DNA from: Photobacterium arenosum
GTDB lineage: Bacteria; Pseudomonadota; Gammaproteobacteria; Enterobacterales; Vibrionaceae
Reading direction: 5' to 3'
DNA: 64,000 nt
NCBI RefSeq assembly: GCF_014841115.1
Contig: NZ_JACYTP010000003.1
Coordinates: 310,001-374,000 of the forward strand
Under the pieces are notes generated by a model. The model had not been told where the DNA came from. It saw only the letters and a program-made list of their open reading frames with translations, and did not search any database. Made by a program: the position numbers and the translations under genes. Shown here in pieces: positions 28,516 to 37,531 of the stretch; the stretch's first letter is position 1, and every line of letters begins with the position of its first letter.

Positions 28516-29721
28516 TTACCCGACGGCAGGAATAAGTCCGGCCATCTGGAGGAACTGTGCTGTGATGATCAGCACACCTGCTCCGGTAGCCATTATGAGA
28601 GCAGGTTTGCCGCCGCTGACCTGGTACTCACCGATTGTCTGTCGTTGTCCTCGTTGAACGTGCACCATGGCCACTGGCAGAAAGATAGCCAGAATGACGA
28701 GCGCAATCGCCGCATAACCCAGCGCCATAATAAAGCCTTGAGGATAAAACAGAGCAAAGCACAGCGGTGGTACGAAGGTAAACAGAGCCGTTTGTACTCT
28801 GCCGGATTTTGAATTTTTCTGATTTAAGGTATCAGACAGGAAGTCAAACAAGCCCAGGCTTACCCCGAGGAAAGAGGTCGCCAGCGCAAGGTCTGCAAAG
28901 ACAGAGACGGAATTACTGACCATAGGGCTTTTTAGCAGCGTGCTCAGTGCGGCAATAAAGCTGCCCAGGCTGGAATTGGCGATCAGATCAGACTGGCTGA
29001 GAATGCCCTGGCTGGCGACTTGCCACAGCAGATAAATGACTAAAGGCACAGAGGCACCCACTATCATCACCTTGCGCAGCGCTTTCATGTCTATGCCCAC
29101 ATAGCGGACGATAGAAGGAATGCTGCCGTGGAAGCCAAATGAGGTAAACACCACTGGTAGTGCCGAGATGAGCAGACCTTTTTCGACTGGCATATCAACC
29201 AGGTGTTGCCCCTGAATATGCGGCAATAACAGGCTTAGCATAATAACCAGCGCAATAATTTTCAGCGTGAACAGGATACGGTTTACCAAATCTACCGAGT
29301 GTGTCCCGACCGATACCACAGTGGCAATCAGTAAAGTGAACAACACTGTGCCAGCCTGAGGCATGACATCGAGTCCAAACCAGCCGGATAACTTGTCATT
29401 TAACTGGGCACCGCCACCGGCAATATAAGCCGCGCACAATGCGTAAAACAGAAACATCATCGCAATGTTGGCGACAACTTGTCCTTTTGTACCCAGCAGC
29501 TCTTTTGCCAGCGAGTGGAGAGTGGCTGAAGGATCAGCATGTTGATGGACTTCCAGCATAAGCAGCGCTGTGTATACCATCAGCGCCCAGATACCGACCA
29601 TTGTTAGTGTGGCGGTTGTAAAACCCAATCCGGCCGATGCCAGCGGCAGAGCCAGCATCCCTGCGCCAATGGTTGTTCCGGCAATAATTAAAGTACTGCC
29701 GAAGGTTTTGTTCATGCTCAT
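28516..29721 (-). CDS. tyrP: Tyrosine-specific transport protein
   Basis: Inner-membrane proton-coupled importer of tyrosine in the Mtr/TnaB/TyrP (hydroxy/aromatic amino acid permease) family. 401 residues with eleven hydrophobic segments. It begins FGSTLIIAGTTIGAGMLALPLA, the family signature. ALPVVFTSFGFHGSIPSIVRYVG and FADLALATSFLGVSLGLFDFLSD match E. coli TyrP better than Mtr or TnaB. The upstream region has TyrR box-like sites (see 29842 and 30030), consistent with TyrR control; tyrR lies in this window at 59685. The divergent neighbour is a CinA/YfaY-like gene. Confidence 0.92.
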   Translation of the reverse strand: MSMNKTFGSTLIIAGTTIGAGMLALPLASAGLGFTTATLTMVGIWALMVYTALLMLEVHQHADPSATLHSLAKELLGTKGQVVANIAMMFLFYALCAAYIAGGGAQLNDKLSGWFGLDVMPQAGTVLFTLLIATVVSVGTHSVDLVNRILFTLKIIALVIMLSLLLPHIQGQHLVDMPVEKGLLISALPVVFTSFGFHGSIPSIVRYVGIDMKALRKVMIVGASVPLVIYLLWQVASQGILSQSDLIANSSLGSFIAALSTLLKSPMVSNSVSVFADLALATSFLGVSLGLFDFLSDTLNQKNSKSGRVQTALFTFVPPLCFALFYPQGFIMALGYAAIALVILAIFLPVAMVHVQRGQRQTIGEYQVSGGKPALIMATGAGVLIITAQFLQMAGLIPAVG

Positions 29722-29841
29722 CGAGTAAAAACTCCCTGTATTTTTATTGGTTTAATTAATGGGAGAGGGGGGCGGTAAGGCTGATTCTCTCCGAAGAAAA
29801 AATATAGCCACAATGGTGCACTGGGTTGGAAGGAATTGATA

Positions 29842-29859
29842 TGTTCAGGTTTCTTTACA
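29842..29859. promoter_or_regulatory. Weak TyrR box candidate
   Basis: TGTTCA-N6-TTTACA, two substitutions from the TGTAAA-N6-TTTACA consensus. It lies about 120 bases upstream of tyrP. Weak boxes near the promoter are typical of E. coli tyrP. Confidence 0.45.
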
Positions 29860-30029
29860 ACACGCTCGACCACTGCGGCCGACGATAATAGAATTTCATG
29901 GCAAACTTACTCATAACATTTGTACAACAATTAGTGTTTTTGTCTGTAAATTGCACTTATTGGCAGGCGTAATTTACTGCCGTCACTTTAAATGCAGAAA
30001 AATGACCTGTCAACTTTTGTTTATTTTTG

Positions 30030-30047
30030 TGTAAATTCAAGTTTACA
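30030..30047. promoter_or_regulatory. Strong (perfect consensus) TyrR box
   Basis: TGTAAA-TTCAAG-TTTACA is an exact match to the strong TyrR box TGTAAA-N6-TTTACA. It lies about 310 bases upstream of tyrP and 130 bases upstream of the divergent CinA-like gene, in a 456-base intergenic region. It could act at a distance on tyrP or control the CinA-like gene. A half-match, TGTAAA, recurs at 29945. Confidence 0.72.
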
Positions 30048-30177
30048 ACATGAGTGATTGTGCAGTGCGTGTAATGCATTGCACCGGAGGGGGTTTTCAA
30101 TTATCAGTGCTTAAGATTCTCTCGTGGTTGACTAAGTGTTACAGTGAAGTGCCAACTGAATAAATAAGAGGAACAAC

Positions 30178-31410
30178 ATGTTGCAAGTTGTCATGATAAG
30201 TACCGGTGAAGAAGTCCTGCATGGAGATATCGTTGATACCAATGCTGCATGGCTGTCCCGTTTGTTTTTTCAGAACGGCTTCGCGTTGTCGCGACGCACT
30301 ACGGTCGGCGATCAGCTTGAAAGTCTGGCATCGGAAATAGAACAGTGCAGCCTGACGGCTGATATCGTTATTGTAAATGGTGGTCTGGGACCGACCACCG
30401 ATGATTTGACAGCCCAGGCTGCAGCCATTGCAGCAGGAGCCGGTTTAGAGCAGTCGGAATTCTGGGTTGAGCAAATGATCGAGAAGTATCGGACTCTGGG
30501 GCGGGACATGCCGCAGGCAAACCTGAAGCAAGCCATGTTGCCAGAGGGAGCAGACGTACTGGATAACCCGGTTGGCACCGCATGCGGCTTCATGATGAAG
30601 CTGAACCGTGCGCATTTGTTCTTCACCCCGGGTGTACCCAGCGAATTTAAAGTCATGGTAGAAGACGAGATTCTGCCCAGGCTGAAATCGCTGCACCCGG
30701 ATGTCGCAAGTCTTGAGTGTCACCGGCTGTACAGTTTCGGATTATCAGAGTCAGGCATCAACGATACTTTGGCTTCCCTGTCCTTACCGCCGTTATTCCA
30801 GCTGGGTTACCGCTCTTACTTGCCTTTTATTGAAGTGAAGTTGTTTGCACCTAAAGATGATACTCAGGCCGCTGCTGTGTTAGCGCAAATTCAGACGCGT
30901 CTGGGTGAGAACATTGTCGGTGCCGGTGAAACCTTGCTGGATACCATAGGTACGCATTTCTCCAAAGCCCCTCTTACATTAACGGTGGCAGAGCAGTTTA
31001 CCGGCGGTGATGTACTTAACTGGCTGCAGGATAATCCGGCAACCCAGACCGCATTAAGTCAGGGATGGTTGCTGACAACTCAGGTCGATCCCTCTTTGAG
31101 CGACGCAGAACCTATGGGGGCCTCTTTAGCGATGGCCGCCGCCGCCCGGCAGCAAACTGGCTCTGATCTGGCACTGGTTTGTGGCCCGCTGTATGACAAC
31201 AGTATTGCGATTGCCCTGTCTACACCAAATGGCGATTGGGCGCAGCACGTGCGTACCAGGCGACAGTATGCCAATAAGCCTCATCGTAAAATGGTTGCGA
31301 CTTTGATGCTGGATATGTTGCGCCGGTGGCAAACGGGTCAGACTGTGATTGGCCAGTATGAATCGTTCGAGAGACTGAGCGAGTTGTTTTTACCGGCCGA
31401 GCCGAACTGA
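30178..31410 (+). CDS. CinA/YfaY-like protein (nicotinamide mononucleotide deamidase-related)
   Basis: 410-residue relative of E. coli YfaY, a CinA-family protein. The N-terminal molybdopterin-binding-like (MoCF/COG1058) domain has ISTGEEVLHGDIVDTNAAWLS, VNGGLGPTTDDLT and NPVGTACGF, then FFTPGVPSEFKVMVEDEILPRL; this domain carries ADP-ribose pyrophosphatase-type activity in CinA. The C-terminal CinA (NMN deamidase) domain is recognisable (LTVAEQFTGGDVL) but diverged: the canonical TAESCTGG is replaced by VAEQFTGG, as in YfaY, so deamidase activity is doubtful. GAGGAA precedes ATG 30178. It is convergent with nrdAB-yfaE. Confidence 0.88.
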   Translation: MLQVVMISTGEEVLHGDIVDTNAAWLSRLFFQNGFALSRRTTVGDQLESLASEIEQCSLTADIVIVNGGLGPTTDDLTAQAAAIAAGAGLEQSEFWVEQMIEKYRTLGRDMPQANLKQAMLPEGADVLDNPVGTACGFMMKLNRAHLFFTPGVPSEFKVMVEDEILPRLKSLHPDVASLECHRLYSFGLSESGINDTLASLSLPPLFQLGYRSYLPFIEVKLFAPKDDTQAAAVLAQIQTRLGENIVGAGETLLDTIGTHFSKAPLTLTVAEQFTGGDVLNWLQDNPATQTALSQGWLLTTQVDPSLSDAEPMGASLAMAAAARQQTGSDLALVCGPLYDNSIAIALSTPNGDWAQHVRTRRQYANKPHRKMVATLMLDMLRRWQTGQTVIGQYESFERLSELFLPAEPN

Positions 31411-31434
31411 TCTCAGGACGGGACACAAGAAACT

Positions 31435-31468
31435 AAAAAGCCAGCCTGGCAATCCAGGCTGGCTTTTT
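31435..31468. terminator. Strong bidirectional terminator, CinA-like gene/yfaE
   Basis: Perfect 15-bp stem (31435-31449 with 31454-31468) with a 4-base CAAT loop, A run on the left and T run on the right. It ends both convergent units. Confidence 0.92.
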
Positions 31469-31506
31469 ATGACAGAGGCATGAGCTGTGTTCAGCGCTGA
31501 GGTGGG

Positions 31507-31794
31507 TTACTCGTTAACCGCAGATTGAGAGAGTTGGACCTGATAATCAAACTCCAGACTCAAATCTGAGGTGGGTACTGACCGGCAGGCAAGTATTTCT
31601 CCCGGTGCGACAAAGGCCATCGCCTCGCGCTGATCCACCTGGCCTGCTATCAGTTTGCACCGGCAGGCCCCACACATTCCATTGCGGCACTGGTACTCAG
31701 GCTGTAAACCTGCACGTTCCAGTTGGACTAATAAGGGTTCATCGTTATTACCATAAACCTGCTGTCCGTTAACCGTAATGGTCAATCGGCTCAT
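31507..31794 (-). CDS. yfaE: 2Fe-2S ferredoxin for ribonucleotide reductase cofactor maintenance
   Basis: 95-residue plant-type ferredoxin. The ligands are Cys36, Cys41, Cys44 (CRNGMCGAC) and Cys70 (ILACRS). In E. coli, YfaE reduces the diferric cluster of NrdB during biosynthesis and repair of the diferric-tyrosyl radical. Here it follows nrdB with a 4-base ATGA overlap, so it is made together with its partner, as in E. coli. The extra Cys46 next to the cluster is seen in the family. Confidence 0.93.
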   Translation of the reverse strand: MSRLTITVNGQQVYGNNDEPLLVQLERAGLQPEYQCRNGMCGACRCKLIAGQVDQREAMAFVAPGEILACRSVPTSDLSLEFDYQVQLSQSAVNE

Positions 31795-32924
31795 AGTTCA
31801 AAGTCACCCAGATCGTCAGCACTGACGTCGTTATCAATCTGACCAACCAGATAAGAACTGATTTCCGCTTCCTGTGGTGCAACCTGTACGTTGTCAGAGG
31901 ACAGCCAGGCGTTAATCCATGGAATTGGGTTTTGAGTGGCGCCAGGGTAGGCGGGTTTCAGGCCAACTGCTGTCATACGCAGGTTGGTGATGTATTCAAC
32001 GTACTGGCAAAGAATGTCTTTGTTCAGGCCGATCATAGACCCATCTTTGAACAGGTACTCCGCCCATTCTTTTTCCTGCTCAGCGGCATCTTTAAAGATG
32101 TCGAAGCTCTGCTGTTCACACTCACGGGCAATGTCAGCCATCTCAGGATCATCCTGACCGGTACGCATCAGGTTAAGGATATGCTGAGTGCCTGTCAGGT
32201 GCAGGGCTTCATCACGAGCGATCAGCTTGATGATTTTGGCGTTGCCTTCCATCAGCTCACGTTCAGCGAAGGCGAAAGAGCAGGCAAAGCTGACGTAGAA
32301 ACGGATAGCTTCCAGCGCGTTGACCGACATCATGCACAGGTACAGTTTTTTCTTTAACTCGTGCAGGCTGACCACAACGGTTTCCCCGTTGACCACATGC
32401 TCGCCTTCACCCATACGGTGATAATCGCTGGTGTCCTGGATCAGTTCGTCGTAGTAACGGGAAATATCCGCCGCGCGTTTAATAATGTGCTCATTTTCAA
32501 CGATATCGTTAAATACCACAGCAGGATCGTTAACGATATTGCGGATAATGTGCGTGTAGGAACGCGAATGGATGGTCTCTGAGAATGACCAGGTTTCAAT
32601 CCAGGTTTCCAGTTCAGGAATAGAAACCAGTGGCAGCAGGGCAACGTTTGGGCTGCGTCCCTGAATGGAATCCAGCAGGGTTTGGTATTTCAGGTTACTG
32701 ATGAAAATGTGGCGTTCATGCTCAGGCAGATTGTTGAAGTTAATGCGATCACTGGATACATCAACTTCTTCCGGACGCCAGAAGAAAGATAATTGTTTTT
32801 CAATCAGTTTTTCGAAAATCTCGAACTTTTGCTGGTCGTAACGTGCAACGTTAACCGGCTGACCAAAGAACATAGGTTCATGCAGCGGGTTGTTGTTAGT
32901 TTTACAGAAAGTACTGTATGCCAT
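31791..32924 (-). CDS. nrdB: Ribonucleoside-diphosphate reductase 1 subunit beta
   Basis: Class Ia reductase small subunit, 377 residues, which houses the diferric-tyrosyl radical. The ligand segments are visible: WRPEEVDVS (Asp), [14 protein letters not shown] (Glu, His and radical Tyr), AERELMEGN (Glu) and [13 protein letters not shown] (Glu and His). The C-terminus ends DLGDFEL, as needed to bind NrdA. It lies 53 bases after nrdA and overlaps yfaE. Expression should follow the nrdA promoter region, where DnaA- and NrdR-like sites are seen. Confidence 0.97.
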   Translation of the reverse strand: MAYSTFCKTNNNPLHEPMFFGQPVNVARYDQQKFEIFEKLIEKQLSFFWRPEEVDVSSDRINFNNLPEHERHIFISNLKYQTLLDSIQGRSPNVALLPLVSIPELETWIETWSFSETIHSRSYTHIIRNIVNDPAVVFNDIVENEHIIKRAADISRYYDELIQDTSDYHRMGEGEHVVNGETVVVSLHELKKKLYLCMMSVNALEAIRFYVSFACSFAFAERELMEGNAKIIKLIARDEALHLTGTQHILNLMRTGQDDPEMADIARECEQQSFDIFKDAAEQEKEWAEYLFKDGSMIGLNKDILCQYVEYITNLRMTAVGLKPAYPGATQNPIPWINAWLSSDNVQVAPQEAEISSYLVGQIDNDVSADDLGDFEL

Positions 32925-32977
32925 TGTGTCCTCAGCATCAAAGGGGAGCCGAAGCTCCCATTTGTTTTTGTTAGTTA

Positions 32978-35245
32978 TTAAATCTTGCAGCTGGTGCAGT
33001 CGTCTGCAGCGACATCGCCCTGCGCATCAGAAGCACCATCGCGGGTGTTGTGATAATACAGAGTTTTAACGCCGAGTTTATACGCTGTCAGCAGGTCTTT
33101 GAGCAAGAGTTTCATTGGCACTTTGCCACCTGGCTGAATGCTCGGGTCGTAGTTGGTATTAGCGGAAATCGCCTGATCGACGAACTTCTGCATGATACCG
33201 ACCAGTTGCAGGTAGCCATCATTGCTGCCAATGTTCCAAAGCAACTCATAGTTGTCTTTGTACTTATTGTATTCAGGAACCACCTGCTTCAGGATGCCAT
33301 CTTTAGACGCTTTGATGGAGACGAAACCACGAGGTGGCTCAATACCATTTGTCGCGTTAGAAATCTGAGAGGATGTCTCAGACGGCATAAGAGCAGACAG
33401 CGTCGAGTTACGCAGGCCGTGAGTCATGATTTCCTGACGCAGCGCATCCCAGTCATAACGCAGTTCCTGACCACAGATTTTGTCCAAATCTTTCTTATAG
33501 GTATCAATGGGCAGGATACCTTTCGAATAGGTGGTTTCATTGAACGCCGGGCAAGCGCCGCGCTCTTTGGCCAGGCCAACAGAAGCTTTCAGCAGGTAGT
33601 ACTGAATGGCCTCAAACGCCTGGTGAGTCAGGTTGTTCGCACTGCCGTCTGAATAACGCACACCGTGTTTTGCCAGATAGTAAGCAAAATTGATCACACC
33701 AACACCCAGAGTACGACGGTTCATGGTCGCACGACGAGCTGCAGGCAGCGGATAATCCTGGTAGTCCAGCAGGGCATCCAAAGCGCGGACAGTCAGCTCA
33801 GCCATTTCCTCCAGCTCATCCAGATTCTCGATAGCACCCAGGTTGAACGCAGACAGAGTACACAGCGCGATTTCACCGTTTTCATCTTCTACGTTGCTCA
33901 GCGGTTTGGTTGGCAGCGCGATTTCCAGGCACAGGTTAGACTGGCGAATTGGCGCAACAGCCGGGTCAAACGGGCTGTGAGTATTACAGTGGTCAACGTT
34001 CTGGATATAAATACGACCAGTAGACGCACGCTCTTGCATCAGCAGAGAGAACAGATCGATGGCTTTTACTGTTTGCTTTTTGATGCTGTTGTCTTGCTCA
34101 TACTTCACATACAGGCGTTCAAACTCTTCCTGATCGGCAAAGAATGCATCATATAACCCAGGTACATCCGACGGTGAGAACAGAGAAATGGTCTCGCCTT
34201 TGATCAGACGGGTATACATCAGTTTGTTGATTTGAACACCGTAATCCATGTGGCGGACACGGTTTTCTTCAACACCACGGTTGTTTTTCAGTACCAGCAG
34301 AGATTCAACTTCGCGGTGCCAGATTGGGTAGAACAGTGTGGCAGCGCCACCACGAACGCCGCCCTGAGAACAGCATTTTACCGCAGTCTGGAAATACTTG
34401 TAGAACGGAATACAGCCGGTATGGAAAGCTTCGCCGCCACGGATTTCAGAGCCCAGGGCACGAATACGACCTGCGTTGATACCGATGCCCGCACGCTGGG
34501 AAACGTAGCGAACAATCGCGCTGGCGGTTGCATTGATAGAATCCAGGCTGTCATCACATTCAATCAGTACACATGAGCTGAACTGACGGGTTGGCGTGCG
34601 CACACCAGACATAATAGGTGTAGGCAGGGAAACCTTAAACAGGGACACAGCATCATAAAAGCGCTTGATGTAGTCCAGACGCGTATCTTTCGGATACTTA
34701 CTGAACAAACACGCTGCAATCATAATGTACAGGAACTGGGCACTTTCGTAGATTTCACCGCTGACACGATTCTGGACAAGGTACTTACCTTCTAACTGCT
34801 TCACTGCAGCATACGAGAAGTTCATGTCGCGCCAGTGATCGATATAGTCATCCATCACTGCCATTTCTTCGGCAGAATAATCTTCGAGCAGATGCTTGTC
34901 GTACTTACCCTTGTCGACCATTTTACTGACATGGTCGAGCAGTGTAGGTGGCTCGAACTGACCATACGCTTTTTTACGCAGATGGAAGATAGCAAGGCGG
35001 GCAGCCAGATACTGGTAATCTGGCGACTCTTCCGAAATCAAGTCAGCAGCTGCTTTAATGATGGTCTCATGAATATCTTCTGTTTTGATACCATCGTAGA
35101 ACTGGATATGAGATTTCAGCTCAACCTGCGACACTGACACATTTTCCAGACCTTCAGCGGCCCAGGTAATGACACGGTGGATCTTGTCCAGATCGATGCG
35201 TTCTTTGCGTCCATCACGCTTGGTTACAGTTAGCTGTTGATTCAT
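32978..35245 (-). CDS. nrdA: Ribonucleoside-diphosphate reductase 1 subunit alpha
   Basis: Class Ia large subunit of 755 residues that reduces NDPs to dNDPs. The N-terminal ATP-cone is [21 protein letters not shown], the allosteric dATP/ATP activity site. The specificity and active-site segments are [17 protein letters not shown] (Cys), [13 protein letters not shown] with the radical Cys, and [11 protein letters not shown]. The C-terminal redox pair is CTSC in DDCTSCKI. The longer frame begins at TTG 35293; ATG 35245 matches the E. coli start MNQ and is preferred. A 344-base region with DnaA-box and NrdR-box candidates lies upstream. Confidence 0.96.
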   Translation of the reverse strand: MNQQLTVTKRDGRKERIDLDKIHRVITWAAEGLENVSVSQVELKSHIQFYDGIKTEDIHETIIKAAADLISEESPDYQYLAARLAIFHLRKKAYGQFEPPTLLDHVSKMVDKGKYDKHLLEDYSAEEMAVMDDYIDHWRDMNFSYAAVKQLEGKYLVQNRVSGEIYESAQFLYIMIAACLFSKYPKDTRLDYIKRFYDAVSLFKVSLPTPIMSGVRTPTRQFSSCVLIECDDSLDSINATASAIVRYVSQRAGIGINAGRIRALGSEIRGGEAFHTGCIPFYKYFQTAVKCCSQGGVRGGAATLFYPIWHREVESLLVLKNNRGVEENRVRHMDYGVQINKLMYTRLIKGETISLFSPSDVPGLYDAFFADQEEFERLYVKYEQDNSIKKQTVKAIDLFSLLMQERASTGRIYIQNVDHCNTHSPFDPAVAPIRQSNLCLEIALPTKPLSNVEDENGEIALCTLSAFNLGAIENLDELEEMAELTVRALDALLDYQDYPLPAARRATMNRRTLGVGVINFAYYLAKHGVRYSDGSANNLTHQAFEAIQYYLLKASVGLAKERGACPAFNETTYSKGILPIDTYKKDLDKICGQELRYDWDALRQEIMTHGLRNSTLSALMPSETSSQISNATNGIEPPRGFVSIKASKDGILKQVVPEYNKYKDNYELLWNIGSNDGYLQLVGIMQKFVDQAISANTNYDPSIQPGGKVPMKLLLKDLLTAYKLGVKTLYYHNTRDGASDAQGDVAADDCTSCKI

Positions 35246-35267
35246 TTTTAATCGTTTTCCCAGTTTT

Positions 35268-35283
35268 CCCTGATCTATAGTGC
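35268..35283. promoter_or_regulatory. Weak NrdR-box half-site near nrdA
   Basis: CCCTGATCTATAGTGC contains the half-site TATAGTG of the NrdR consensus ACACWATATWTWGTGT, the other half being poor. It lies about 25-40 bases upstream of the nrdA start. Its centre is 86 bases (about 8 helical turns) from the better box at 35354. Confidence 0.3.
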
Positions 35284-35353
35284 TTTTTTGCAATTTTATT
35301 AAAAAAGTAAAAGAAGATTGTGATCTTCGTTACACTTAAAATGATAGACCAAA

Positions 35354-35369
35354 ACACTATATGTTGGGG
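35354..35369. promoter_or_regulatory. NrdR box candidate upstream of nrdA
   Basis: ACACTATATGTTGGGG matches the 16-base NrdR consensus at about 13 positions, with the core CTATAT intact. NrdR represses nrd operons when dATP is plentiful. Position is about 110-125 bases upstream of the nrdA start. The nrdR gene is not in this window. Confidence 0.5.
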
Positions 35370-35438
35370 TGTTAAGCCATGTGGCAAACAAGATAGTGGT
35401 GAGGATACGAATTTGCAAGCTGGTATTTTTTGACCGCT

Positions 35439-35447
35439 TGTGGATAA
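35439..35447. promoter_or_regulatory. Perfect DnaA box upstream of nrdA
   Basis: TGTGGATAA is the exact complement of the high-affinity DnaA box TTATCCACA. It lies about 200 bases upstream of nrdA. E. coli nrdAB is regulated by DnaA through similar boxes, so a role in coupling dNTP supply to replication is likely. A single nonamer can occur by chance. Confidence 0.6.
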
Positions 35448-35589
35448 CATGGGGATGTAAAACGGATAGTTAGTGCGTACTCACCTATTTCATCAGACTT
35501 GCCAGTGTCATAGGAAAATGCAAACAAAAAGCACCTGTTTTTTCCGCCGGAAAAAATTTTTTTCCCTTGATTTTTCCTGATTTTCCGCT

Positions 35590-36306
35590 CTATTTTTGCG
35601 TGCAGCATGATTGGTTAAAAAAGGCGCTTTCGTTACGATTATGTTGTTCCAGTATGGGGATGAGTGCGGCGGGTTCAGGCAGGATCGCCTGAGCTTGCCA
35701 CAGGTCGGGATGATGCTCATCACCTATGTATCCCCATCCTGCGACAGCACCTGGCATGCGTGCGGCTCGCGCGGCAATCATGTCCTTTTCAATGTCACCG
35801 ACATACAGGCAACTTTCAGGTGGGATGTTAAGGAGCTGGCAGGCATGCCAGAGCGGATCGGGGTGTGGCTTGGCTTTGTCTAATGTGTCGCCACAAACGA
35901 CAACTTCTGCTTCGGACAAAACAGGGAAGTAGGGAAGCAGGCGCTGAGTGAGAAACTCAGGTTTATTTGTCATTATCCCCCATGGTACTTTATTTTTATT
36001 CAAATAGGATAAAAGTGTATCAATTCCACTATACATTGATGTTTTTAAACAAATTTCATCATGGTAGTAATCAAGGAACTGTTGTCTGAGGTGCGTGGGG
36101 TTCAGATGCGCGGGTATTGTGCCAAATCCCGCTTTTATCAAGCCATTGGCACCGTAACTGGTATTCGCCTGGATTTGCGCTGCGGTCAGTGGCTGAACAT
36201 CATAATCTGCAAGCACTCTGTTAGCCGCTCTTGCCATATCCGGAGCGGTATCAAGCAAGGTGCCGTCCAAGTCAAAAAGTACAGCGTCAATCCGATACCC
36301 CAACAT
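35590..36306 (-). CDS. HAD-superfamily phosphatase (Gph/MupP-like)
   Basis: 238-residue haloacid dehalogenase phosphatase with motif I AVLFDLDGTLLDTAPD (two catalytic Asp), motif II IMTNKP, motif III Lys in DKAKPHPDP and motif IV YVGDIEKDMIAARAA. The cap domain is of the C1 type. It is usually annotated as phosphoglycolate phosphatase. In Pseudomonas the gene next to ubiG is mupP, an N-acetylmuramic acid 6-phosphate phosphatase of peptidoglycan recycling; the same neighbour order here allows that role, but Vibrionaceae generally use another route. AAGGA lies eight bases before ATG 36306. The C-terminus has an unusual Cys pair, SCCTQK. Confidence 0.85.
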   Translation of the reverse strand: MLGYRIDAVLFDLDGTLLDTAPDMARAANRVLADYDVQPLTAAQIQANTSYGANGLIKAGFGTIPAHLNPTHLRQQFLDYYHDEICLKTSMYSGIDTLLSYLNKNKVPWGIMTNKPEFLTQRLLPYFPVLSEAEVVVCGDTLDKAKPHPDPLWHACQLLNIPPESCLYVGDIEKDMIAARAARMPGAVAGWGYIGDEHHPDLWQAQAILPEPAALIPILEQHNRNESAFFNQSCCTQK

Positions 36307-36485
36307 AGGCCGTGTCCTTATCTCAAAGGCTGATAAAACGTGTGCAATGAATGTGCTTAAAGCATATCAGCAAAAAGGCGAAGTCGTAGGATTATGGGCA
36401 TAATCCGGGTATTGGATCAAACGAGGCAGAAAGGTGAGGTCAGCCAGACCAGAATGACCAGCCTGGCTGCGGTGAGACAGGTTAC

Positions 36486-37196
36486 TTATTCTGGTTTCAC
36501 TGTGTGCAGGATATAATTCACGTCCACGTTACGGCCCAGCTTGTAGGTGTCAGTAAGTGGGTTGTAGTGCAAACCGGTAATATGGCGGTCTTCGAGCGCA
36601 GTCAGATCAACCATCGCCATCAATTCTGACGGACGAATAAACTTTTTGTGATCATGCGTACCTTTTGGGACCAGTTTCATGACCTGCTCGGCTCCGACAA
36701 TCGCAAATAAATAGGATTTCATGTTCCGGTTCAGGGTTGAAAAGAACACATGGCCGCCAGGCTTCACCAATCTGGCACAGGATGCAATCACAGAGGCGGG
36801 ATCCGGCACATGTTCCAGCATTTCCATACAAGTGACGACGTCGTACAGTCCGGGGTGCTGTTCAGCATGTTCTTCAACCGTCTGCTGGATGTAGTCCAGC
36901 TTAGTGCCGGTTTCCAAAGCATGCAGACGAGCCACAGTTAATGGCTCTTTACCCATGTCTAGGCCCGTAACATCCGCGCCTTCTCTGGCCATACTTTCGG
37001 CCAGAATGCCGCCGCCGCAGCCCACATCGAGGATTTTTTTGCCAAACAGTCCGCCGGCATGGTCGATCACATAGTTTAAGCGCAGTGGGTTAATCTGGTG
37101 CAGAGGCTTAAACTCGCCTTCCAGATCCCACCAGCGTGATGCCATTTCTTCAAATTTACTGATTTCTGCCGGATCGACATTTAACTGCTTGGTCAT
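36486..37196 (-). CDS. ubiG: Ubiquinone biosynthesis O-methyltransferase
   Basis: Catalyses both O-methylations of ubiquinone synthesis using SAM. 236 residues. Motifs: [19 protein letters not shown] near the start, SAM motif [36 protein letters not shown] and [10 protein letters not shown] near the end; all match E. coli UbiG. It is divergent from gyrA, as in E. coli, where ubiG and gyrA are neighbours. A CAGCCAG/CTGGCTG inverted repeat near 36439-36467 in the gap after its stop may partly terminate it before the HAD gene. Confidence 0.95.
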   Translation of the reverse strand: MTKQLNVDPAEISKFEEMASRWWDLEGEFKPLHQINPLRLNYVIDHAGGLFGKKILDVGCGGGILAESMAREGADVTGLDMGKEPLTVARLHALETGTKLDYIQQTVEEHAEQHPGLYDVVTCMEMLEHVPDPASVIASCARLVKPGGHVFFSTLNRNMKSYLFAIVGAEQVMKLVPKGTHDHKKFIRPSELMAMVDLTALEDRHITGLHYNPLTDTYKLGRNVDVNYILHTVKPE

Positions 37197-37466
37197 TATT
37201 GCTCGCCATTTCCATTGATGTCAGAGCGGGCATTATAGCGAAAGACGGCTGACATGAAATGCTTGTTTGCCTAACCTAGCTTTGTCGCAAGAAAATACAG
37301 TGATGCTGGTGAATCTTTGGCCTGTCGCTGTTTTTCTGTATTAAAAACCTTCACTTGATGTCGGAGGATGGCCCAAGGATTGCACAGAAGGACAAGAGTT
37401 TATTTTCAATTCGCAAAATTACTCACAAGAAAGGCACTGAAAGGTGTGCCTATTAAGTGGGAAATA

Positions 37467-37475
37467 TGCTATATT
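37467..37475 (+). promoter_or_regulatory. Candidate extended -10 promoter for gyrA
   Basis: TGCTATATT (37467-37475) is an extended -10 element about 60 bases before the gyrA start. The -35 region is poor. The 335-base ubiG-gyrA gap has no other clear feature besides an imperfect GGGAAATA/TATTCCC repeat around this site. Confidence 0.4.
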
Positions 37476-37531
37476 CCCGCACCTTGCACGTATAAAAATA
37501 CGACAGAATCTACCTGAGGGATAGTGGCTCC

